From: Cyanobacteria bacterium M_surface_10_m1_298 | GTDB taxonomy: Bacteria > Cyanobacteriota > Cyanobacteriia > PCC-6307 > Cyanobiaceae | NCBI GenBank assembly: GCA_016882485.1 | Contig: VGPT01000001.1 | Coordinates: 28,022-92,021 of the forward strand | Length of the DNA: 64,000 nt | Direction: 5' to 3' | Shown: positions 8,461-18,817 of the stretch, in pieces | Numbering within the stretch: position 1 is the first letter of the stretch | Layout of the letters: each line of letters begins with the position of its first letter | Program-made: the position numbers and the translations under genes | Notes under the pieces: generated by a model | The model's database searches: none | Told to the model about the DNA's origin: nothing | Seen by the model: only the letters and a program-made list of their open reading frames with translations

Positions 8461-10551
8461 CTACGCGGAGAGACTTTCTTCGCTGAGGGTCTCCTCATAA
8501 CTGGCACGGCGTTGTGAATCAAGATGCGCAATGTGCTTACGTTCGTTGTAGTAGAGGTCTTGAAAACGCAGCGCATCGCGGTTGAGATCAGCAAACATGC
8601 TGTCAATGCGACTCTCCATGTCAATTCCAGAATCCCCCGATGCCGCAGCGGCCGGGCTCTGGCTGTCATCGAGCAGGCGGGCAATGCAGCGCTCCAAGGT
8701 CTCCAGGCGCTGAGAGCTCCAGGCGTTCAACAGGTGACGGCAGCGCTTCACGCTGCGCTGACGCTCCAGGGCTGCGGTGGCGCCGCGCAACTGCAGGGAG
8801 GGATTCTGCAGGGAGAGTCGCTGCACATCACTGGGCTCCAGCAGCGGAGTCAGGCGGGCCAGGAGCTCCGAGGGAGCTTCGGAATCCACCAACAGCAGCT
8901 GGTCACTGAGCAGACGGGGTAAATCGAGATCCGCCAGATCAGAGCCGGGATCAACACCACGGTTGATCGCTTCCAGGCGACCGACACCGAGGTTGTCCTC
9001 CTCCAGAGCACTGATGGAGGCCCAGAGCTGACGGTGATGGGAGATGGCGAAATCGTCGAGTTCCCGGCGCCGCAATTCAGCCCGGATCAAACCGCGATGG
9101 CCCGGGCAATGGAGATAGAGCCGCAGCAGTTCCGCCTCAGCTCGCTCACGAAGGCCGGCCTCTTCCGGCTGCTCCCAGCGACGGGAGCGGCCATGCCAGC
9201 GCTGCCCCTTGACCTGCTGACGCAGGTCGTCCTCGAGCTGTAGGGCCAGCCGGGCCTGTCCGCCGCTGAGACGCTCCGCCACCTGCTGCAGGTAACGGGA
9301 GCGGACCGCACTGGCCGGCAACTTGCCCAGAAGAGCCACCAGATCGGTGACCGCCTTCTGAAACTGATCGGCCTTCGAGAGATCGCAGCCCTCGAGCACC
9401 TGCTCGATCTGCCAATCGAGCCAGAGGGGTGCCTGATCAAGAAGGGAGCGGTAATCAGCGCGGCCGTGATCTTTGAGGAATTCATCGGGATCCTTGCCAC
9501 TGGGGAGGTGGAGCACCCGCAGCTCAAGCTGCCCCTGCAGGGCGAGCTGTTCCACCTCCCCAATCGCGCGCTGGGCCGCACGGACACCGGCCCCATCGGC
9601 ATCAAAATTGAGGATCAAACGCTTGCCATCGCAGCAGCGGCAGAGCTGGGTGATCTGCTGACTGCTGAGGGCCGTGCCAAGGGCCGCCACCGCATTGGTG
9701 ATGCCGGCGGCGTGCAGAGCAATCACGTCGAAGTAGCCCTCCACCACCACCGCGCGATCGTCTTTGCGAATGGCGTTGGCCGCTTTGTCGAGGCCAAAGA
9801 GATGCTTGCCCTTTTCAAAGACCTCCGTTTCCGGGGAGTTGAGGTATTTGGGTTCTCCACCATCAAGACTGCGGCCACCGAAGCCGATGATCCGGCCCTG
9901 GCGATCGGCAATCGGCACCATCACCCGATGGCGAAAACGGTCGTAGAAGCCATCGCCTCCTCGGCGCGGCACCACCAGCCCGGCAGCCTCCAACAGCTCG
10001 GGGGCGAGCCCCTCCACTTGCTGCAGGTGGCTCAGTAAGCCATCCCAACGTTCCGGGGCATAGCCGAGGCCAAAGCTCTCGAGGGTGGATTCCTGCAGAC
10101 CTCGACTGTCCTTGAGGTAGCGCAAGGCCGCGGATCCCTCGGGGCTTCGCAACTGGCTTCGGAACCAACCGGCCGCAAGGGCGAGGGCCTTGTGCAGCTG
10201 ATCGCGGCGGGAGAGCTGCTGCCGCAGGCGCTCCTGCTGGGGACCCTCCAGGGTCTCCACGGGCAATTGATATTTCCGCGCCAGCTCCAGCACCACATCG
10301 CTGAAGCTCTGGCGCTGAAGCTCCATCAGGAACTTGATCGAATTGCCACCAGCGCCACAGGAGAAGCAGTAGTAGAACTGCTTGGCCGGAGACACCGTCA
10401 TCGACGGAGACTTGTCGTCGTGGAAGGGGCAAATCCCGACGAATTCCCGACCTTTCTTCTTGAGCACCACGTGCTCACCCACCACATCGACGATGTCAGC
10501 GCGTTCCTTAACGGCCTCGATCGTGCGGGGATGGAGGCGGGGGACTGACAC
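8461..10551 (-). CDS. dnaG: DNA primase DnaG
   Basis: Synthesises RNA primers at the replication fork together with DnaB. The 696-aa protein begins (GTG start) SVPRLHPRTIEAVKERADIVDVV. It has the N-terminal CHC2 zinc ribbon (CPFHDDKSPS and CFSCGAGG), the RNA-polymerase core with FGGRSLDGGEPKYLNSPET, and a Toprim domain with EGYFDVIALH near residue 270 and a NFDADGAG motif. A C-terminal helicase-binding domain follows, with a short low-complexity DDSQSPAAAASGDSG segment and a charged tail. The tail beyond residue 650 is a lineage-specific extension. The start lies 13 bases from a divergent transporter gene. Confidence 0.96.
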   Translation of the reverse strand: MSVPRLHPRTIEAVKERADIVDVVGEHVVLKKKGREFVGICPFHDDKSPSMTVSPAKQFYYCFSCGAGGNSIKFLMELQRQSFSDVVLELARKYQLPVETLEGPQQERLRQQLSRRDQLHKALALAAGWFRSQLRSPEGSAALRYLKDSRGLQESTLESFGLGYAPERWDGLLSHLQQVEGLAPELLEAAGLVVPRRGGDGFYDRFRHRVMVPIADRQGRIIGFGGRSLDGGEPKYLNSPETEVFEKGKHLFGLDKAANAIRKDDRAVVVEGYFDVIALHAAGITNAVAALGTALSSQQITQLCRCCDGKRLILNFDADGAGVRAAQRAIGEVEQLALQGQLELRVLHLPSGKDPDEFLKDHGRADYRSLLDQAPLWLDWQIEQVLEGCDLSKADQFQKAVTDLVALLGKLPASAVRSRYLQQVAERLSGGQARLALQLEDDLRQQVKGQRWHGRSRRWEQPEEAGLRERAEAELLRLYLHCPGHRGLIRAELRRRELDDFAISHHRQLWASISALEEDNLGVGRLEAINRGVDPGSDLADLDLPRLLSDQLLLVDSEAPSELLARLTPLLEPSDVQRLSLQNPSLQLRGATAALERQRSVKRCRHLLNAWSSQRLETLERCIARLLDDSQSPAAAASGDSGIDMESRIDSMFADLNRDALRFQDLYYNERKHIAHLDSQRRASYEETLSEESLSA

Positions 10552-10564
10552 GCTCCGGTCTCAG

Positions 10565-11482
10565 GTGACGCTCCAGGATGGCAGGGCTGCCCTGTGGATG
10601 CTGTCCAGCACGCTGAGCTTCAGCCTGATGGGGGTTTGCGTCAAGGCCCTCGGCGGGCGACTGCCGGTGGCCGAAGTGGTGATGGCTCGCTCCGCGGTGA
10701 GCCTGGTGTTGAGCGTGGTGATGCTGCGGCAGGCGGGTTTGAACCCCTGGGGCACACGCAAAGGCTTACTCGTGTTGCGCGGGGTGATCGGCACGGGCGC
10801 CCTGTTCTGCGTGTTCGCCGCCCTGGCGGAGCTGCCCCTCGCGCCAGCGACCGTCTTGCAGTATTTGCAGCCCACGTTCACCGCGGTTCTGGCCTGGCTG
10901 CTGCTGGGGGAGAAGGTGGGAGCTGCGGTCATGGGGGCCGCGGTTCTCGGATGGCTGGCGGTGGTGGTGCTCAGCAATCCCGCAGAGTTGACTGCCCTAT
11001 TGGGGCCCCTCGGCAGCGCGCTCCTGGGGCAGCAGGGCAGCGCGCTGCCCTTGAGCGGTGTGCTGCTGGCCCTAGCCGGTGCCCTGCTGTCGGCCTGTGC
11101 CTATGTGAGCGTGCGAGCCCTCGGGCGCAGTGAACATCCCCTGGTGATCGTGTTCTATTTCCCCCTGGTGGGCCTGGTGCTCACGCTGCCCTTGGTGATC
11201 GCCAATCCGATCTGGCCCACGGGCTGGGAAGCCCTGGCCCTGGTGGGAGTGGGGTTGTTCACCCAGTTGGGACAGATCGGCATCACCAACGGCTTGTTGG
11301 GGATGCCGGCGGCAAGGGCCACGGCCATGAGCTATGTGCAGGTGCCCCTCGCCGCCCTGTGGGGTTGGCTGTGGTTCCAGGAGCCCCTCGATCCCGACAC
11401 CGCCACCGCAGCAACCCTGGTGTTGCTGGCGACCCTGCTGAGCCTCAGACGGTCTCGCCCTTCAGCGGCAGAGGGTCAATGA
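10565..11482 (+). CDS. EamA/DMT-family transporter
   Basis: A 305-aa membrane protein of the drug/metabolite transporter superfamily with two EamA repeats of about five helices each (first repeat from LSSTLSFSLMGVCVKALGG, second from GVLLALAGALLSACAYVSVRAL). The motif FAALAELPLAPATVLQYLQP at the end of helix 3-4 is family typical. Substrate cannot be inferred. The ORF track begins inside dnaG; GTG 10565 or ATG 10598 are realistic starts, and I use GTG because it completes the first helix. It is divergent from dnaG and convergent with the lipoprotein gene, overlapping it by about 38 bases. Confidence 0.85.
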   Translation: MTLQDGRAALWMLSSTLSFSLMGVCVKALGGRLPVAEVVMARSAVSLVLSVVMLRQAGLNPWGTRKGLLVLRGVIGTGALFCVFAALAELPLAPATVLQYLQPTFTAVLAWLLLGEKVGAAVMGAAVLGWLAVVVLSNPAELTALLGPLGSALLGQQGSALPLSGVLLALAGALLSACAYVSVRALGRSEHPLVIVFYFPLVGLVLTLPLVIANPIWPTGWEALALVGVGLFTQLGQIGITNGLLGMPAARATAMSYVQVPLAALWGWLWFQEPLDPDTATAATLVLLATLLSLRRSRPSAAEGQ

Positions 11483-11921
11483 GCCAGTCCTGACTGGTGC
11501 CGTCGCCACTGCCACTGGGCCTGGCCAGACGCCAGCTCTGACCGCGTTCACCCCGCTGCAGATAGAGATCGAAGGCGCTGTCCACCCGGATCGGATCACC
11601 GGCCAGGCGCCAATCGAAACGGCCACGGAGGTGGAGCCCCTTGCTGGAGCCAATCGTCATGGCCTCCTGCGACTCCACGCGAACGCGGCTGACCTGGGGA
11701 GGGCCCGCCGCCTCCAGGGTGAGGGCATCGGCAATCGAACGCTGAGTCAGATCGATCTGGAGCGCCAGGGCTGAGAGCAGTACCTTCTGGGAGGGCTGAG
11801 CAGTACCGCAGGCACTGAGGCTGAAGGCCAGAACCACTGGAAGCAACAGGGCCAAGCCCCGCTGCACCAGCCTGAGGAGCGGTTGAACAACAACGGCCAG
11901 GGTTGTCAGACCGGGCAGCAT
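11445..11921 (-). CDS. Putative lipoprotein
   Basis: A protein of about 158 aa of unknown family. The N-terminus has a long hydrophobic segment ending in a lipobox-like LSAC (VVLAFSLSACGTAQ), so it is probably lipidated and membrane-anchored. The mature domain contains SQKVLLSALALQIDLTQRSIADAL and a beta-rich half (GLHLRGRFDWRLAGDPIRVDSAFDLYLQRG), suggestive of a small lipid- or ligand-binding fold; that is inference. ATG 11921 (MLPGLTTLAV) is chosen. ATG 11945 is possible but would overlap the divergent ruvA start. Its 3' end overlaps the transporter gene on the other strand. Confidence 0.65.
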   Translation of the reverse strand: MLPGLTTLAVVVQPLLRLVQRGLALLLPVVLAFSLSACGTAQPSQKVLLSALALQIDLTQRSIADALTLEAAGPPQVSRVRVESQEAMTIGSSKGLHLRGRFDWRLAGDPIRVDSAFDLYLQRGERGQSWRLARPSGSGDGTSQDWLIDPLPLKGETV

Positions 11922-11943
11922 GAGCGGCAGATAGCGTCTCCCC

Positions 11944-12609
11944 ATGATCGGCTGGCTGCAAGGGGAACTCAGCGATCGCTGGCAACAGAACAACCGTTGC
12001 GGCCTGCTGCTCGTGTGCGCAGGGGTGGGCTATGAGGTGCAAATCCCGCGTCGCCACTGGGATCAGCTCGGCAGCCTGGGGGAAACCACAACGTTGCATG
12101 TGCATCAGCTGATCCGTGAGGACAGCTGGACGCTCTACGGCTTTCAGGCCCGTCATGAACGGGATCTGTTCCGCGAATTGGTGGCGGTTAGCGGGGTGGG
12201 CCCGCAAATGGCCCTCGGGCTCTTGGGGCAATTGAGCGGTGAAGAGCTCGTGCGGGCCATCGTTCAGGCCGACCTGCGGCTGCTCTGCCAGGCCCCTGGC
12301 GTGGGCAAACGCACAGCAGAACGCCTGTCGGTGGAGCTGCGCACCCGCCTGCAGGAGCGATACGGCGAGAGCCTGGCCCTCCTGGCGTCTGACGACCTGA
12401 ACACAGCGGAGTTGGAGTCAGCCAGCGGCCAGGCCCTCGCTCAGGGAGTGCGCGAGGAGGTGCAACTCACCCTGGCGGCCCTGGGTTACGAGGCCCTGGA
12501 AATCAACCGCGCCCTCAGGGCCGTTGCCATTCAGGGGGCAGAACTGGGGGGTGATGGGGAAGCCTGGCTGCGCGAAAGCCTGCGCTGGCTGTCGAGAGAG
12601 GTGGCGTGA
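11944..12609 (+). CDS. ruvA: Holliday junction branch migration protein RuvA
   Basis: Tetrameric junction-binding subunit that loads RuvB helicase on Holliday junctions. The 221-aa protein has the N-terminal OB-fold (MIGWLQGELSDRW and VCAGVGYEVQIP), the acidic-pin region, and two helix-hairpin-helix motifs (AVSGVGPQMALGLLG and APGVGKRTAERLSVELR). A flexible linker and the C-terminal RuvB-binding helices (VREEVQLTLAALGYEALEINRALRAV) follow. Length is slightly above the usual 200 because of the linker. rpsO follows after about 60 bases. Confidence 0.95.
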   Translation: MIGWLQGELSDRWQQNNRCGLLLVCAGVGYEVQIPRRHWDQLGSLGETTTLHVHQLIREDSWTLYGFQARHERDLFRELVAVSGVGPQMALGLLGQLSGEELVRAIVQADLRLLCQAPGVGKRTAERLSVELRTRLQERYGESLALLASDDLNTAELESASGQALAQGVREEVQLTLAALGYEALEINRALRAVAIQGAELGGDGEAWLRESLRWLSREVA

Positions 12610-12670
12610 GGGCCCGGTGCACACGGGGCAGTAAGTTGGTTGTTTGCACCGTCAGGGCCAGACGCCGCGC

Positions 12671-12940
12671 ATGTCGCTCGACACAACCAAGAAGCAGGAA
12701 TTGATCAACGCTCACCAAACCCACGGCACCGATACCGGTTCTGTGGAAGTGCAGGTGGCGATGCTGAGCGAGCGCATCAGCAAGCTGAGTGGTCACCTGC
12801 AAGGCAACATCCACGACTTCTCCTCCCGTCAGGGCCTGCTGAAAATGATCGGCCGCCGCAAGCGTCTGCTCAGCTACCTGCGCAGCAACAGCGAGAAGCG
12901 CTACACCGATCTGATCCAGAAACTCGGCATCCGCGGCTGA
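12671..12940 (+). CDS. rpsO: 30S ribosomal protein S15
   Basis: Primary 16S-binding protein of the central domain of the 30S subunit. The 89-aa protein has the full S15 signature: [39 protein letters not shown] and [20 protein letters not shown] 12671 gives exactly the family length; the upstream ATG at 12644 adds nine residues and is rejected. A TAAGTT hexamer at 12632 could be its -10. Stop and the next start are almost contiguous. Confidence 0.98.
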   Translation: MSLDTTKKQELINAHQTHGTDTGSVEVQVAMLSERISKLSGHLQGNIHDFSSRQGLLKMIGRRKRLLSYLRSNSEKRYTDLIQKLGIRG

Positions 12941-12941
12941 A

Positions 12942-13373
12942 ATGGCAGGGCAGGGGAAGAAGCGCGCACGTCCGTCCGGCAGCGGCGGAGGCATTGCTCC
13001 CAGTATTCCCCCCAGCCCCGGCAAGCCCAGCGGCAGTCGTTCCAAACCTCCCAACCCTCAGGCCATTCCCCCTGCTGTGGCCAACCGCATGGCTCGCAGG
13101 GTGGCGATCGCCACGGGTATTCCCACGGTGTTGGGAATGGCCAGTTTCATTGTCAGCTATCTGGTGGTCAGCCGCGGGCTGATGGACATTCCCCCCGCCG
13201 CCACCCTGGTGACGTCAGGGGGCTTTTTTCTGTTGGGGCTCCTGGGCCTCAGCTATGGCGTGCTCTCCGCCAGCTGGGAGGAGCAACCGGGCAGCCTGCT
13301 GGGTGCTGAGCAGATCGGCGTGAACATTGGTCGACTGCGCAGCTCCTTCAAGCGGCCACCAGCTTCGAGCTGA
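12942..13373 (+). CDS. PAM68-like photosystem II assembly protein (DUF3464)
   Basis: PAM68 homologues assist early photosystem II assembly and D1/CP47 module maturation in thylakoids. The 143-aa protein has a Gly/Ser/Pro/Lys-rich disordered N-terminus, the family motif [20 protein letters not shown] near residue 43, two transmembrane helices ([13 protein letters not shown] and [16 protein letters not shown]), and the conserved [13 protein letters not shown] segment. The start lies one base after the rpsO stop. Its last 26 bases overlap the 3' end of dnaE on the opposite strand. Confidence 0.88.
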   Translation: MAGQGKKRARPSGSGGGIAPSIPPSPGKPSGSRSKPPNPQAIPPAVANRMARRVAIATGIPTVLGMASFIVSYLVVSRGLMDIPPAATLVTSGGFFLLGLLGLSYGVLSASWEEQPGSLLGAEQIGVNIGRLRSSFKRPPASS

Positions 13374-16300
13374 GGCGGGCACGAAAAGCCTGGGATTCCA
13401 GACTGCTGAGGGCCGCATGGCTATCGCGCACGCAGAACTGATGGCCAAGGCGCACATAGCGGATCTGGCTGTTGTGGCTGACCATCGCGACCACTGGAAC
13501 ACGCACACCGGCCTCATCCTTCTCGGTGCGGTGCTGGTTCAGGCATTCCCGCAATTTGTGTTGCACCGCGATGTCACTGGCCTCCTGTCCATCGAGCTCC
13601 ACAAGTAGAACCTGCAGCTCATCAATCACCCGGCAGTCATCCACGATCAGCTGCACCTGCTCATCGCGGCGGTCGACAGAGGCCCAGATCAACAGACGGG
13701 CATCCACCATCAAGTGATCGGCCAGGCGTGCATAGGTCTTCGAGAAGACCACCGCTTCACAGCTCCCACCGAGATCTTCCAGCTGCAGCACGGCCATGCG
13801 ATCACCCTTGCGAGTCGTCACAGGGCGCAGAGCCGCCACCAGAGCGACAACGCTGACCCGAGCCTTGTCCGCCTGGTCGTCCAGACTTCCCAGACCAATC
13901 GGGGATAACAGCTGCACCGGTTTGGTCAGTTGCTTGAGGGGATGGTCAGAGAGATAAAAACCAACCAACTCCTTCTCCAATCTGAGCTTTTCTGTTGGGG
14001 GGTAATCATTCACCGCCGCCGCCCGCGGTGCTGTGCTGAGGTCGGAGCCGGAAGCATCCGGATCGGAAGCAGCGGCCCCGGCGAGCAGATCAAACAGATT
14101 GCCCTGACCACTGGCGCGATCACGGGCACGGGAAGCGGCCCAATCGGCCACCAACTCCAAGTCAGCCATCAGCTGTGCCCGGTTGGCCTGCGGCTCAAGA
14201 GCATCGAGGGCACCGCAATGAATCAACGCCTCAATCGAGCGGCGGTTCAACGTGCTGCCGGGAATCCGATCACAGAGATCGGCGAGGGATTGGAAGGGGC
14301 CATCACTGCTGCGGGCCTCGAGCAGCACGCGTATCGCTCCCTCACCGAGATTGCGCACCGCCGATAATCCAAAGAGAATGCGATCGCCGACCGGCGTGAA
14401 ATCAATTCCCGAGGCATTCACATCCGGAGGCATCACCTCAATGCCCATGGCGTTGCAATTGGAGATATAACGCTGCACCTTGTCGGTGCTGCCCGCGTTG
14501 ACGGTGAGCAGAGCGGCCATGTAGGCCACGGGATAGTGGGCCTTGAGGTAGGCGGTTTGGTAGGTCACCGCGCCATAGGCGGTGGAATGGCTCTTGTTGA
14601 AGCAGTATTCGGCGAACAGCACCATCTGCTCAAACAGTGACTCAGCCACCTTCGGATCCACACCACGTTCCGTGGCCCCGCTGACGAAGAGGCTTTGGTG
14701 TTTTTCCATCTCACTCTTCTTCTTCTTACCCATCGCCCGCCGCAGCAGATCGGCCTCCCCAAGGGAATACCCCGCCAGATCCTGCGCGATGCGCATGATC
14801 TGCTCCTGGTACACCATGATCCCGTAGGTCTCCTGAAGGATCGGCTCCAGTTTGGTGTGGGCGAAATCAATCGCCTCACGCCCATGTTTGCGGTTGATGA
14901 ACTTGGGAATCAATCCGGCATCGAGAGGCCCCGGCCGGTAGAGCGCCAGGATCGAAGAGATGTCTTCCAGAGAGGAGGGTTTGAGGTCACGCACGATCTG
15001 GCGCATGCCGCTGGATTCCAGCTGGAAAATGCCTTCGAGATCACCACGGGCTAGGAGGCCGTAGGTGCCTGGATCATCGAGGGGCAGGGCATCGGGATCG
15101 ACCTTCTCGCCGGTGCTCTGCTCTACCAGATCGATCGTTTTGTCGATCATGGTGAGGTTTTTGAGACCCAGGAAGTCCATCTTCAGGAGACCCATCGACT
15201 CCACATCTTCCATGAAGTATTGGGTGATCACCTGGCCGTCGTTGTTGCGCTGAAGCGGAACCACTTCATCGAGGGGATCGGCGGCAATCACAACCCCGGC
15301 GGCATGCACACCAAAGGTCTTGTTGGTGCCTTCGATCCGCATCGCCATGTCAACCCAACGCTTGACCAGCGGATCGTTCTGATATTTCTCGCGAAACTCC
15401 GGCGCTGGAGACTCGTCGCCGATCATCTCCTTGAGTTTGGCCGGCTTGCCACGCACCACGGGGATCAACTTCGCCAGACGATCGGCATCGCCATAGGGGA
15501 TGTCGAGCACACGAGCCACATCCTTCAAAACCGCCTTGGAGGTCATGCGGTTAAAGGTGATGATCTGGGCCACCTTGTCTTCGCCATAGCGTTGGGTGAC
15601 GTAGTCGATCACCTCACCACGGCGCTCAATGCAGAAGTCGGTGTCGATATCAGGCATCGACTTGCGCTCGGGATTGAGGAAGCGCTCAAACAGCAATCCG
15701 TTAGTGACCGGATCGATATTGGTGATTCCAAGGGCGTAGGCCACAAGGGATCCAGCAGCCGAACCGCGACCAGGCCCCACAGGGATACCGTTCTCACGGG
15801 CAAAGCGGATGTAATCCCACACCACCAGGAAATAGGTGGGAAAGCCCATCTGCTCCATCACCTGGAGCTCGAAGGCAAGCCGCTCTCCATAGAGCGCATC
15901 GAAGGCAGCTCCATCCGGCAAGCCGAGCCGATGACGCAATCCCTGCTCACTCACCTCCCGCAGGTAGCTGACGGGCGTGTGTCCGTCGGGAATCGGGAAG
16001 CGGGGCATCTGATAGCGCCCGAGAATGTCGTAGTCCTCAACCTTCTCCGCCACTAGGGCCGTATTGGCGACCGCCTGAGCCACCACGTCGGGCTCGAGGT
16101 GATCGGCAAACAGGGCGAGCATCTCCTGCTCGCCTTTGATGAATTCGGTGCCGGTGTAGCGGAGACGTTTCTCGTCGCTCACCAACTTGCCGGTGAGCAC
16201 GCAGAGCAGGGCGTCGTGGGCCTCGGCATCGTTGCTGGTGAGGTAGTGGGCGTCATTGGTGGCCACCAGCGGGATCCCCAGCTCCTGGGAAATGCGCACC

Positions 16301-16878
16301 ATCTCCACATTGACGATCCGATCTTCAGGTGACCCGTGGTCCTGAATTTCGAGATAGAAGTCATCCCCGAAGACGCCCTGATACCAGCGGGCCACATCCC
16401 TCGCCACATCAGGGCGGTTGCGCAGGATCGCCTGGGGAATCTCTCCACCCAGGCAGGCGGTGGCAATGATCAAGCCCTCGCGATGGGCCTGAAGGGTGGG
16501 TTTGTCGATACAGGCCCGTGAAAAGATGCCGCGACCGCGCATGCCGCGCAGGTGGCTGATGCTCGTGAGCTTGACCAGGTTGCGGTAGCCGACTGCGTTC
16601 TTGGCCAGCACCACCAGGTGATAACGACGCTCCTTCTTGGGTGGGTTCGGGTCATCAAGGGAGCCATTGATGACATACATCTCGTTGCCGATGATCGGCT
16701 TGACCGAGGTGCCTTTGCAGAGCTTGAGCAGCTCAATGGCGCCATACATCACCCCGTGGTCCGTCAGGGCGATGGCAGGCATGCCGAGCTCTTCGGCCCG
16801 CTTCACCATGTCCGGCAGCTGACTGGCCCCATCCAGGAGGCTGTAGTCGCTGTGGTTATGGAGGGGAACGAAGGGCAA
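13348..16878 (-). CDS. dnaE: DNA polymerase III alpha subunit, intein-free
   Basis: Replicative DNA polymerase. The 1176-aa protein has the PHP domain at the N-terminus ([19 protein letters not shown]), the C-family catalytic core with the MPDIDTDFC aspartates near residue 407, tandem HhH motifs and a C-terminal OB-fold. The start is TTG; no ATG or GTG exists between the upstream in-frame TAG (16915-16917) and residue 1, so TTG 16878 is the first usable codon. Unlike the split dnaE of many cyanobacteria, the intein insertion point [10 protein letters not shown] is uninterrupted. The 3' end overlaps the PAM68 gene. Confidence 0.96.
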   Translation of the reverse strand: MPFVPLHNHSDYSLLDGASQLPDMVKRAEELGMPAIALTDHGVMYGAIELLKLCKGTSVKPIIGNEMYVINGSLDDPNPPKKERRYHLVVLAKNAVGYRNLVKLTSISHLRGMRGRGIFSRACIDKPTLQAHREGLIIATACLGGEIPQAILRNRPDVARDVARWYQGVFGDDFYLEIQDHGSPEDRIVNVEMVRISQELGIPLVATNDAHYLTSNDAEAHDALLCVLTGKLVSDEKRLRYTGTEFIKGEQEMLALFADHLEPDVVAQAVANTALVAEKVEDYDILGRYQMPRFPIPDGHTPVSYLREVSEQGLRHRLGLPDGAAFDALYGERLAFELQVMEQMGFPTYFLVVWDYIRFARENGIPVGPGRGSAAGSLVAYALGITNIDPVTNGLLFERFLNPERKSMPDIDTDFCIERRGEVIDYVTQRYGEDKVAQIITFNRMTSKAVLKDVARVLDIPYGDADRLAKLIPVVRGKPAKLKEMIGDESPAPEFREKYQNDPLVKRWVDMAMRIEGTNKTFGVHAAGVVIAADPLDEVVPLQRNNDGQVITQYFMEDVESMGLLKMDFLGLKNLTMIDKTIDLVEQSTGEKVDPDALPLDDPGTYGLLARGDLEGIFQLESSGMRQIVRDLKPSSLEDISSILALYRPGPLDAGLIPKFINRKHGREAIDFAHTKLEPILQETYGIMVYQEQIMRIAQDLAGYSLGEADLLRRAMGKKKKSEMEKHQSLFVSGATERGVDPKVAESLFEQMVLFAEYCFNKSHSTAYGAVTYQTAYLKAHYPVAYMAALLTVNAGSTDKVQRYISNCNAMGIEVMPPDVNASGIDFTPVGDRILFGLSAVRNLGEGAIRVLLEARSSDGPFQSLADLCDRIPGSTLNRRSIEALIHCGALDALEPQANRAQLMADLELVADWAASRARDRASGQGNLFDLLAGAAASDPDASGSDLSTAPRAAAVNDYPPTEKLRLEKELVGFYLSDHPLKQLTKPVQLLSPIGLGSLDDQADKARVSVVALVAALRPVTTRKGDRMAVLQLEDLGGSCEAVVFSKTYARLADHLMVDARLLIWASVDRRDEQVQLIVDDCRVIDELQVLLVELDGQEASDIAVQHKLRECLNQHRTEKDEAGVRVPVVAMVSHNSQIRYVRLGHQFCVRDSHAALSSLESQAFRARLSSKLVAA

Positions 16879-16914
16879 CGGCTGGAGCGCATCAAGCGCA
16901 GAGATGCTGCCAGG

Positions 16915-16986
16915 CTAAGCGGGAGACCCCATATTCAGGGCAACCGCAGCCTGAACCGGGGAGAACAGCACCACCAGTGGAGCCAT
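16915..16986 (-). CDS. Possible 23-aa upstream ORF in the dnaE leader
   Basis: Between gatA and dnaE an ATG preceded by AGGAGGG (plus strand 16989-16995, only about three bases from the ATG) opens a 23-codon hydrophobic frame MAPLVVLFSPVQAAVA that ends in TAG. The TAG is in the same frame as dnaE and 36 bases before its TTG start. It may be a leader peptide affecting dnaE translation by reinitiation, a remnant N-terminal extension, or chance. The tight Shine-Dalgarno spacing argues for caution. Confidence 0.25.
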   Translation of the reverse strand: MAPLVVLFSPVQAAVALNMGSPA

Positions 16987-17002
16987 CGCCCTCCTGATCC
17001 GT

Positions 17003-18463
17003 TCAGGGCACGAGAGCAGCCTGCGGCCGCGTCTCCATCACCCGTGCTGCCTGTTCGTAGTGGTACGCCACCTGCAGCAACCGCTCCTCCTCGAGAACAC
17101 CGGTGATCAGCTGAACACCGATCGGCAAGCCGGACCCATCGAAGCCGCAAGGGAGACTGATGGCCGGCAGGCCAGCCATGTTGGCGGGAATGGTGAGCAG
17201 GTCAGCCAGATACATCGCCAACGGGTCCTCGCTGTGGGCACCAAAGCCGAAGGCGGTGGTGGGCGAGGTGGGGGTCAGCAGCACATCCACGGAGCCGAAG
17301 GCGCGATCAAAGTCGCGCCGAATCAGCGTGCGAACCTGCTGCGCTTTCTTGTAATACGCATCGACATAACCCGCGGAGAGGGCGTAGGTGCCGATCAGGA
17401 TGCGGCGCTTGACCTCATCGCCAAAACCTTCGGCTCGGCTGCGGGCGGTCATCTCCGCAAGGCTGTTGGCCTCATCGGCACGGAAGCCATATTTGACGCC
17501 GTCGTAGCGGGCAAGATTGGCGGATGCCTCCGATGGGGCAATCACGTAATAGGTGGCGATGCCGTCGTTAAAACGGGGGCAGCTGACATCCACCAGCTCA
17601 CAGCCAAGGGCCTGAAGCTGATGGGCCGCTGCCATCACTGAGGCTTTCACCTCAGGCGACAACCCTTCCGCCTCAAAGCACTCCCGCACAAGACCCACCC
17701 GCAAACCCGCCACCGGCTGAGTCAGGGCGGCGCGGTAGTCAGGAACAGGAGCCCTGAGGCAGGTGGAATCGCGGGGATCCTCTCCGGCGATCACCTGCAG
17801 CAGCTCGGCGGCATCGGCGACGCTGGTGGTGAAGGGGCCCACTTGATCCAGGGAGCTAGCAAAGGCCACCAAGCCGTAGCGGCTGACCCGTCCATAGGTG
17901 GGCTTGAGCCCAACCACTCCACAGAAGGCAGCAGGCTGCCGGATCGAACCACCTGTGTCGGAGCCGAGGGAGGCCATGCACTCCCCAGCGGCGACAGCGG
18001 CGGCACTTCCACCGGAACTGCCTCCGGGAACCTTCTCGGTATTCCAGGGGTTGCGGCTGGGTCCGAAGGCCGAGGTTTCTGTGGAGCTGCCCATGGCGAA
18101 CTCATCGAGGTTGGTCTTGCCCAGCAAGACCGCCCCCGACTGCCAGAGCCGATCGGTGACCGTGGATTCGTAGGGAGGAACGAAATTCTCCAGCATCCGG
18201 CTGGAGCAGGTGGTGCGGATGCCCCGGGTGCAGAGGTTGTCTTTGATCGCCAGTGGCACCCCCGCCAAGGGAGGCAACGCCGCACCGGAGGCTCTCAGAG
18301 CGTCAATGCGATCGGCATCGGCACGGGCGCGCTCGACCGTGATCTCGGTGAAGGCATGAACGCCGGGTTCGACCGCCTCGATGCGACTGAGGTGATGGTC
18401 CGTGAGCTCCCGGGCGGACACGTCGCCGCTGTTGAGCTGCTCACGCCACTCGGCGATGCCCAT
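17003..18463 (-). CDS. gatA: Glu-tRNA(Gln) amidotransferase subunit A
   Basis: Catalytic amidase of GatCAB, which converts Glu-tRNA(Gln) to Gln-tRNA(Gln) in organisms lacking glutaminyl-tRNA synthetase. The 486-aa protein carries the amidase signature triad: Lys in [12 protein letters not shown] near residue 76, and the two serines in the [14 protein letters not shown] block near residue 150 with [14 protein letters not shown]. The C-terminal part with [13 protein letters not shown] is complete. ATG 18463 (MGIAEWREQ) is preferred over the TTG one codon upstream. gatB and gatC are not in the window. It lies directly upstream of dnaE. Confidence 0.96.
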   Translation of the reverse strand: MGIAEWREQLNSGDVSARELTDHHLSRIEAVEPGVHAFTEITVERARADADRIDALRASGAALPPLAGVPLAIKDNLCTRGIRTTCSSRMLENFVPPYESTVTDRLWQSGAVLLGKTNLDEFAMGSSTETSAFGPSRNPWNTEKVPGGSSGGSAAAVAAGECMASLGSDTGGSIRQPAAFCGVVGLKPTYGRVSRYGLVAFASSLDQVGPFTTSVADAAELLQVIAGEDPRDSTCLRAPVPDYRAALTQPVAGLRVGLVRECFEAEGLSPEVKASVMAAAHQLQALGCELVDVSCPRFNDGIATYYVIAPSEASANLARYDGVKYGFRADEANSLAEMTARSRAEGFGDEVKRRILIGTYALSAGYVDAYYKKAQQVRTLIRRDFDRAFGSVDVLLTPTSPTTAFGFGAHSEDPLAMYLADLLTIPANMAGLPAISLPCGFDGSGLPIGVQLITGVLEEERLLQVAYHYEQAARVMETRPQAALVP

Positions 18464-18518
18464 CAAACCCAGACCACTAGCAAGGCTCGACGCTATCAGT
18501 CAGACCTGGCTGGGGGCG

Positions 18519-18764
18519 TCAGGATCCAGCCGTGATCGTCAGCGGCTCGCTGCGGCGAGCCCGGAGCACGGTGTGCTGAATCTCCGCTGCCCCCTCACTG
18601 CGTAAATCCGCGAGGAAGGGAAGCAGGGAGGCTTCGAGACTGCTGCGCCGCAGATAGGGCCCGAACCAGTAGGTCACATCCGGTTGCCGCGTTTCAACGC
18701 GAGCCCACCAGGCCAAACCAAACCCATTGGCAATGCTGCGCAGAGGCCGGATCAGGGGGGTCAT
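18519..18764 (-). CDS. DUF1816 domain protein
   Basis: An 81-aa protein that fits the cyanobacterial DUF1816 family: AWWARVETRQPDVTYWFGPYLRRSSLEASLLPFLADLRSEGA. The YWFGP(Y/F) motif followed by a helix ending DLRSEGA is diagnostic. The family is restricted largely to phycobilisome-containing cyanobacteria; its function is unknown. ATG 18764 is chosen as the first Met with a sensible leader. It sits between gatA and the RlmB-type methyltransferase gene on the same strand. Confidence 0.8.
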   Translation of the reverse strand: MTPLIRPLRSIANGFGLAWWARVETRQPDVTYWFGPYLRRSSLEASLLPFLADLRSEGAAEIQHTVLRARRSEPLTITAGS

Positions 18765-18817
18765 TCGGGCTGGATGGGATGCGCCCATTGTGGCTGCGAA
18801 TGCATCGTTCGCGGCAC

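Noticed and set aside
13900-14700. Split or full DnaE intein
   Set aside because: The extein junction is continuous and no intein motifs are present; dnaE is a single uninterrupted frame.
15220-16056. 278-aa plus-strand ORF
   Set aside because: Antisense to the dnaE catalytic core, whose motifs are unambiguous.
16935-17150. 71-aa minus-strand ORF at the gatA/dnaE junction
   Set aside because: It lies mostly inside gatA in another frame and is Arg/Ala/Gly-rich with no coding character.
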